Source of the DNA: Actinomycetota bacterium
Lineage (GTDB): Bacteria; Actinomycetota; Acidimicrobiia; IMCC26256; PALSA-610
Direction of reading: 5' to 3'
DNA length: 9,350 nt
Assembly (NCBI GenBank): GCA_005779345.1
Contig: SXJQ01000145.1
Coordinates: forward strand, 1-9,350
The first letter of the stretch is position 1; each line of letters starts with the position of its first letter. Position numbers and translations under genes: made by a program. Positions 5,743-9,350 of this stretch are shown here, one piece after another. The notes below the pieces were generated by a model. It was given only the letters and a program-made list of their open reading frames with translations. It had not been told where the DNA came from and searched no databases.

Positions 5743-7628
5743 ACGTCGGTCCTCCCGGCGACGTCGAGGCCGGTCGCGATCCCCATGCCGCGCATGCGGA
5801 CGAGCGCCGATCGGCGGGCCATGAACCACACGAGCGGATGCATCACGAAGTAGGCGATCACGAGGTCGATCAGTGTCGAGAGCCCGAGGAAGAACGCGAA
5901 ACCCTTCACCGAGCCGATCGCGAGCAGGTAGAGCACCGCGGCACCGATGAGCGAGACGACGTCGGCCGCCACGATCGTGCGGAACGCGCGGGTGAATCCG
6001 ACATCGAGCGAGCTGCGGATCGTCTTGCCCGTCCGTACCTCGTCCTTCAGCCGTTCGAAGTACACGACGTAGCTGTCGACGGTGACACCCACCGAGACGA
6101 TCAGCCCGGTGACGCCCGCGAGCGTGAGCGACAATCCGAAGTCGTCGGCGTTGCCGAGGAAGGTGACGAGCGCGAAGAACACCATGCCGGTGAGGCCGAG
6201 TCCGATCCAGACGACCAGGCCGAGCATCCGGTAGAAGAACAGCATGTAGATCGCGACGAGGCCGAGGCCGATGAGCCCGGCGGCGATCCCGGCCGCGAGT
6301 TGGTCCTTGCCGAGGCTCGGCGACACGGACTGACGCGTCGTCTCGTTCTCGTCGAACTGGATCGGCAGCGCGCCGTACTTGAGCTGTTGGGCGAGGTCCT
6401 TCGCTTCGCCCTCGGAGAAGCTGCCCGAGATCGTGACGTTACGGCCCGTGATCCCGGGGTTGATCGTCGGGGCCGACTGGACCCGGTCGTCGAGCACGAT
6501 CGCCACGCGTTGGTTCACATAGGGGGTCGCGACCTTCTGCACGAACTCGTCGTCGCGGAACTCCACGTCGACCGTCCAGCCCTGCCCGCTGTCGTAGCGC
6601 GCGGAGGCGGTCTTGATCGAGCGGCCGGTCATGACCGTGGGGCCGACCTGGTAGCACTCGGCCTTGGTGGCCTCGTCGTCGCCACCCTTGTCCTTGTTCC
6701 AGAGCCAGACCGTGCCCGCGGGGTCGTCGGCGCCGACGAGCGTCGTGCACAGTGGCGTGCCGGGGGCGAGGGTCGTCGCGGTCGGGGGAACGGTCGTGGT
6801 CGCGTCCCCCGCGAGGGTCGTGGTCGTGGCACCCGCGAGCGTCGTGGCGGTTGTGTCGCCGGCCACGGCCGTCGTCGTGGTCGCGCCGGCCGTCGTCGGT
6901 GTCTGGCGCGGCCGGGTCGCGACAATCGGTTCGGTCGTGATCGTGCGGCCCGCGGCCTGCGCGGTCGTGTCGGTCGCGGCGCTCGTCGTGGCCGGGGTGG
7001 TCGGGGTGGTCGACCCCGGCGAGATCGCCGCGGTCGTGCCGGTCGTGCCGGCGACGGTGGTTGTCGTCGCGCCCGCCACCGTCGTCGTCGCGCCCGCGAC
7101 CGTCGTCGTGGTCGGATCGGGTGGCGCGGCGACGGCGTCGATCGGAGCCGGGCCTCCGGTGACGACCCGGAACCGCAGCTCGGCCGTACGCCCGACGAGG
7201 TCCATCGCCCGCTCGGGGTCCTTGAGGCCGGGGATGTCGACCACGATCGTGTCGCCCTGGCGGTTGACCTCGGGGTCGCCGAGGCTCGCCACCCGCCGGG
7301 CGATGATCGTCGTCGCGGTGTCGAGCGTGGAGAGATCCGACCCCTCCACCGGGAACAGCACGATCGAGACCCCGCCTTGGAGGTCGAGGCCGAGTTGGGG
7401 TCGCTGCGTGCCGGTCAGCGTCGCGAAGAACGCGCAGACGATGAGCGCGACGGCGATGCCGAGCTTCAGCGCGGGCCGCCGCGCCTGACCACGGCGGACG
7501 AACAGGAGGAGCAGCGTCACCACACCGACCGCGATGCCCCACCAGATCTTGGACGACGTCGCATCGAAGCGCCATACGCCGAGTGCCGCGATCGCGCCAC
7601 CGAACAGAATGCCGAAGATCTTGCTCAC
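5739..7628 (-). CDS. secD: Protein translocase subunit SecD with Thr-rich insertion
   Basis: This 629-residue partner of SecF drives late steps of Sec export with the proton gradient. The segment before LGLDLQGG (79-86) is hydrophobic, and a second P1 motif RRVASLGDPEVNRQGDTIVV lies at 111-130. The rest of the periplasmic domain is at 295-435, and five TMs lie at about 443-605. TM4 carries SVGVTVDSYVVYFERLKDE (512-530), with the conserved Asp518 in the actinobacterial form. The start is GTG 7628, overlapping the yajC stop as GTGA, with GGAG 8 bases upstream. Two features are unusual. Residues 1-45 appear to hold two additional membrane segments (about 3-18 and 29-44) before the normal TM1 (about 55-71). 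Residues 172-289 are a Thr/Ala/Gly/Val low-complexity insert in the periplasmic domain. Two Cys (294, 325) lie just after the insert and could pair outside the membrane. The SecD identity is certain; the role of the insert is unknown. Confidence 0.97.
   Translation of the reverse strand: MSKIFGILFGGAIAALGVWRFDATSSKIWWGIAVGVVTLLLLFVRRGQARRPALKLGIAVALIVCAFFATLTGTQRPQLGLDLQGGVSIVLFPVEGSDLSTLDTATTIIARRVASLGDPEVNRQGDTIVVDIPGLKDPERAMDLVGRTAELRFRVVTGGPAPIDAVAAPPDPTTTTVAGATTTVAGATTTTVAGTTGTTAAISPGSTTPTTPATTSAATDTTAQAAGRTITTEPIVATRPRQTPTTAGATTTTAVAGDTTATTLAGATTTTLAGDATTTVPPTATTLAPGTPLCTTLVGADDPAGTVWLWNKDKGGDDEATKAECYQVGPTVMTGRSIKTASARYDSGQGWTVDVEFRDDEFVQKVATPYVNQRVAIVLDDRVQSAPTINPGITGRNVTISGSFSEGEAKDLAQQLKYGALPIQFDENETTRQSVSPSLGKDQLAAGIAAGLIGLGLVAIYMLFFYRMLGLVVWIGLGLTGMVFFALVTFLGNADDFGLSLTLAGVTGLIVSVGVTVDSYVVYFERLKDEVRTGKTIRSSLDVGFTRAFRTIVAADVVSLIGAAVLYLLAIGSVKGFAFFLGLSTLIDLVIAYFVMHPLVWFMARRSALVRMRGMGIATGLDVAGRTDV
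5751..5756 (-). promoter_or_regulatory. Ribosome binding site deciding the secF start
   Basis: GGGAGG on the minus strand, 8 bases upstream of ATG 5742 and inside the end of secD. It supports the short form of SecF and explains translation by coupling at the ATGA overlap. Confidence 0.8.
6762..7115 (-). repeat. Thr-rich low-complexity tract inside secD
   Basis: This region encodes SecD residues 172-289. Runs of three or four Thr alternate with V/L-A-G-A/T/D, giving degenerate TTTTVAGA-like units at about 173-195 and again at about 250-280. On the plus strand it shows as gtcgtc/gtggtc runs. It interrupts the periplasmic P1 domain and keeps the reading frame, so it is an expressed linker, not decay. 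Confidence 0.85.
7060..7101 (-). repeat. Two tandem 21-bp units in secD
   Basis: The plus-strand units 7060-7080 and 7081-7101 are each 21 bp and differ at two positions (third and eighteenth base). Each encodes VAGATTT-type residues on the minus strand. A partial third unit follows from 7102. Units of a multiple of three can expand or contract without breaking the frame. Confidence 0.8.
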
Positions 7629-7942
7629 GCGTCGCGCTCCGTACTTCCCGTGTCACTTCCTGCGTCGCGATCGGCGGTGTCGGCCGGCTCGATGATCCGC
7701 CCGACCGCCTGACGGGCGAAGCGCACGACGGTCGCCGGCGCGATCTCCACCTCGACCACCTCGTCGTCGAGCGAACGCACGACGCCGAGCAGCCCCGACG
7801 TGGTGACGATCTCGTCGCCGACGCGCAACCGGGCCTGCATGGTCTGGAACGCCTGCATCCGCCGCCGTTGCGGGATCACGATCAGGATCAAGAACATGGC
7901 CGCCAACAAGGCGAACCACACGATGGGTGCGGCCGCGTTCAC
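7625..7942 (-). CDS. yajC: Preprotein translocase subunit YajC
   Basis: This 105-residue single-pass membrane protein belongs to the SecDF-YajC accessory complex. One N-terminal membrane segment (about 6-23) is followed by the family stretch IPQRRRMQAFQTMQARLRVGDEIVTTSG, split here as positions 23-50. A small beta-rich cytoplasmic domain to about residue 85 includes GDEIVTTSGLLGVV and VVEVEIA. An acidic tail ends the protein. Length matches E. coli YajC (110). The start is GTG 7942, with GAGAGG 5 bases upstream. The TGA overlaps the secD GTG (GTGA), so the two are translationally coupled. It follows the crotonase gene after 44 bases. Confidence 0.95.
   Translation of the reverse strand: MNAAAPIVWFALLAAMFLILIVIPQRRRMQAFQTMQARLRVGDEIVTTSGLLGVVRSLDDEVVEVEIAPATVVRFARQAVGRIIEPADTADRDAGSDTGSTERDA
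7637..7640 (-). promoter_or_regulatory. Ribosome binding site deciding the secD start
   Basis: GGAG on the minus strand, 8 bases before GTG 7628 and inside yajC. With the GTGA overlap it supports the long N-terminus of SecD, including its extra hydrophobic segments. Confidence 0.6.
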
Positions 7943-7947
7943 GTCGA

Positions 7948-7953
7948 CCTCTC
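7948..7953 (-). promoter_or_regulatory. Ribosome binding site of yajC
   Basis: GAGAGG on the minus strand, 5 bases before the GTG at 7942, within the 44-base gap that separates yajC from the crotonase gene. It supports a GTG start there. Confidence 0.55.
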
Positions 7954-7986
7954 GGTAGGGAACGGCGAGATGCTAGTCGGGGGCAT

Positions 7987-8727
7987 TCACGGGGTGATGT
8001 CGAACCCGACGCCGCGATCGGCGTCGACAGCCGCCGCGAGTCGGCGCAGCCGCTCGCCGCGATTCATGTGCACCTGGCCGGCATAGGCCGTGCGGGGCAG
8101 CGCAGCCCATCGCTGCGCGGCTGCCTCGGCCACGGTCGCGAGTTCCTCGGGCGCGACGACCTCGTCGAGGAACCCGGCGTCGCGCGCCTCGGCCGGCGGA
8201 TACATCCGGGCGCCGACCGTGGCCAGTTGGAAGTGTCGGCGGGAGAGTCGCTCCTCGGCGAGCTCGACGGCCCAACGCGGCAGGATCATGCCGATCTGGG
8301 TCTCGATGAGTCCGATCTGGAAGGTGCCCGAGACGCCGATCCGCTCGTCGGCGGCGAGCAGCAGCAACGCCCCGGCCGCGACCGCATGCCCCGGGCAGGC
8401 GACCACGACGGGGACGGGCGAACCGAGCAGACGTGTGAACAGCGCACCCCCGGCGGTGACGAGCGCGCCCGCCGCGGCGGGGTCTGCCTTCATCACCTTG
8501 AGGTCGAAGCCGCCGGTGAGGAACCCGGGCTTGCCCGTGATCACGAGCGCGCCGACTGCATCGGGGCCGGCCGCCTCGGCGAGGGTGACGCAGTGGTCGA
8601 GCGCGTCGATCACTTCGGGGCTCAACGCGTTGGCCTTCCCGTGATCGATCGCCACGTGCGCGATCCGATCGCGCACCTCGTAGCGAACGAGGTCGCTCCC
8701 GCTGCCAGCCGTGCCGCCGTCGGACAT
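7987..8727 (-). CDS. Crotonase/enoyl-CoA hydratase family protein (PRK06213-like)
   Basis: This 246-residue crotonase-fold protein has its first oxyanion-hole region at GFLTGGFDLKVM (68-79) and its second around CPGHAVAAGALLLLAADERIG (111-131). From memory it resembles the actinobacterial and proteobacterial PRK06213 group, which shares GGFDLKVM and an IGxxExxIGM block. Of the two glutamates used by classical enoyl-CoA hydratase, the second appears kept (E142 in LIETQIGM) but the first site is Leu (about L121). Ordinary hydratase activity is therefore doubtful, and another acyl-CoA reaction is possible; the substrate is unknown. I chose ATG 8727 because AGGAG (8740-8736) lies 8 bases upstream. 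A GTG at 8736 would add three residues and overlap the ruvB stop. It lies 5 bases after ruvB and 44 before yajC, so it is probably co-transcribed with them, though no functional link is obvious. Confidence 0.9.
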   Translation of the reverse strand: MSDGGTAGSGSDLVRYEVRDRIAHVAIDHGKANALSPEVIDALDHCVTLAEAAGPDAVGALVITGKPGFLTGGFDLKVMKADPAAAGALVTAGGALFTRLLGSPVPVVVACPGHAVAAGALLLLAADERIGVSGTFQIGLIETQIGMILPRWAVELAEERLSRRHFQLATVGARMYPPAEARDAGFLDEVVAPEELATVAEAAAQRWAALPRTAYAGQVHMNRGERLRRLAAAVDADRGVGFDITP

Positions 8728-8732
8728 CGTGT

Positions 8733-9350
8733 TCACTCCTGATCGTCGCCGTCGAAGAGGCGCGCAGCCTCGCCCGCGACGGCCCGGCCCGGCAAACCCA
8801 GGTGCGCGTACGCCGCCGCGGTCGCCATCCGGCCACGCGGCGTTCGCAGCAACAAGCCCCGCTGCAACAAGAACGGCTCATAGACGTCTTCGACGGTCTC
8901 GGGCTGTTCGCCCACGGCGACCGCGAGCGTGTTGAGTCCGACCGGCTGGCCCGCAAAGGTGCGACACAGCGCGGTGAGCACCGCCCGGTCGACCTTGTCG
9001 AGCCCGAGTTCGTCGACCTCGAACAGCGCGAGCGCCGCGCGAGCGATCTCGGCCGCGACACGCCCGTCGGCGCGCATCTCGGCGAAGTCGCGAACGCGTT
9101 TCAGCAGCCGGTTCGCGATGCGCGGCGTGCCGCGACTGCGACCGGCGATCTCGACCGAACCGGCAGCGACGAGCGGGACCCCGAGGATCCCCGCCGCGCG
9201 GGTGACGATCGTGGCCAGCTCGGCAGCCTCGTAGAAGTCGAGACGGGCGACGAATCCGAACCGATCGCGCAGCGGCACGGTGATGAGCCCGGTGCGGGTC
9301 GTCGCGCCGACCAGGGTGAAGCGCGGGAGGTCGAGTCGGATCGATCGGGC
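8733..9350 (-). CDS. ruvB: Holliday junction branch-migration ATPase RuvB, N-terminal part outside the window
   Basis: The last 205 residues are present; the frame continues to the right edge without a start. RuvB is the hexameric AAA+ motor that works with RuvA to move Holliday junctions in recombinational repair. Visible marks begin with ARSIRLDLPRFTLVGATTR, whose final Arg (visible residue 19) is the family's trans-acting arginine finger. TGLITVPLRDRFGF follows, then the sensor-2 block RGTPRIANRLLKRVRDFAEM (visible 73-92). A C-terminal winged-helix DNA-binding domain includes VGLNTLAVAVGEQPETVEDV and YEPFLLQRGLLLRTPRGR. Walker A and B lie outside. Family length is about 340, so roughly 135-140 residues are missing. 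It ends 5 bases before the crotonase start. ruvA and ruvC are expected beyond the right edge. Confidence 0.97.
   Translation of the reverse strand, partial: ARSIRLDLPRFTLVGATTRTGLITVPLRDRFGFVARLDFYEAAELATIVTRAAGILGVPLVAAGSVEIAGRSRGTPRIANRLLKRVRDFAEMRADGRVAAEIARAALALFEVDELGLDKVDRAVLTALCRTFAGQPVGLNTLAVAVGEQPETVEDVYEPFLLQRGLLLRTPRGRMATAAAYAHLGLPGRAVAGEAARLFDGDDQE
8736..8740 (-). promoter_or_regulatory. Ribosome binding site deciding the crotonase start
   Basis: AGGAG on the minus strand, spaced 8 bases from ATG 8727 and placed at the end of ruvB. It overlaps the alternative GTG codon at 8736, which makes that start unlikely. Confidence 0.65.

Larger units (their letters stand above)
1543..9350 (-). 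other. Predicted operon ruvB-crotonase-yajC-secD-secF-apt-rel
   Basis: Seven genes share one strand. Gaps in order are 5, 44, -4, -4, 28 and -1 bases. No space is large enough for an obvious internal promoter or terminator, except possibly the 44-base gap before yajC. The order agrees with the known actinobacterial ruv-sec-apt-rel neighbourhood, with the crotonase as the added member. The unit probably starts to the right of the window and ends at or after rel. Confidence 0.7.

Noticed and set aside
5743..5829. Upstream in-frame start of secF adding 29 residues
   Set aside because: The added residues are Arg/His-rich and come from inside the conserved secD C-terminus. ATG 5742 has a GGGAGG site and an ATGA overlap.
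3847..5853. Long plus-strand open frame of 668 codons
   Set aside because: It lies opposite apt and secF, which are certain genes. The translation is low-complexity Arg/Asp/Glu and crosses gene borders, so it is a GC-driven shadow.
6762..7115. Repeated gtcgtc units as a CRISPR or other repeat array
   Set aside because: The units are short, degenerate, without spacers and remain in frame within secD; they are coding low complexity.
5838..7712. Long plus-strand open frame of 624 codons
   Set aside because: It is antisense to secD and yajC. Its His/Asp/Glu/Arg-rich composition is a mirror of secD codons and no family is recognisable.

Overview
The window is a GC-rich piece of bacterial chromosome. 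All supported genes lie on the minus strand, so transcription runs from the right edge to the left. The gene order ruvB - (crotonase) - yajC - secD - secF - apt - rel is the arrangement known from Actinobacteria such as Mycobacterium. The SecD TM4 motif (TVDSYVVYFERL) and the bifunctional Rel also fit Actinobacteria. Thr-rich 'TTTTVAGA'-type linkers in two exported proteins suggest, without proving, a lineage such as Acidimicrobiia. No mobile element, CRISPR array or RNA gene was recognised.

From right to left: the 3' part of ruvB (Holliday-junction motor; 5' end outside the window); a crotonase-fold protein of the PRK06213-like group that lacks one of the two usual hydratase glutamates; yajC, secD and secF (accessory subunits of the Sec translocase); apt (adenine phosphoribosyltransferase); and a full-length bifunctional rel ((p)ppGpp synthetase/hydrolase). 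These genes overlap or lie within 44 bases of each other (secD and secF each overlap the preceding gene by 4 bases, apt and rel share 1 base), so they are probably one transcription and translation-coupled unit. After a 103-base gap come two type IV prepilin-like genes: a modular minor pilin with a Thr-rich linker, an Ig-like region and a fibronectin III-like domain, and the beginning of a second prepilin that runs off the left edge.

Functionally, the Sec genes use the proton-motive force to help pull proteins across the membrane, apt salvages adenine to AMP using PRPP, and rel makes and degrades (p)ppGpp from GTP/GDP and ATP. The prepilins would be inserted by Sec and processed by a prepilin peptidase not present here.

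The window is mostly ordinary housekeeping DNA. The less ordinary points are in the architecture of the exported domains: a Thr-rich insertion of about 118 residues and two apparent extra N-terminal membrane segments in SecD, an enlarged and possibly internally duplicated periplasmic domain in SecF, and a pilin carrying a C-terminal adhesin-like module. No new multi-gene system could be supported.
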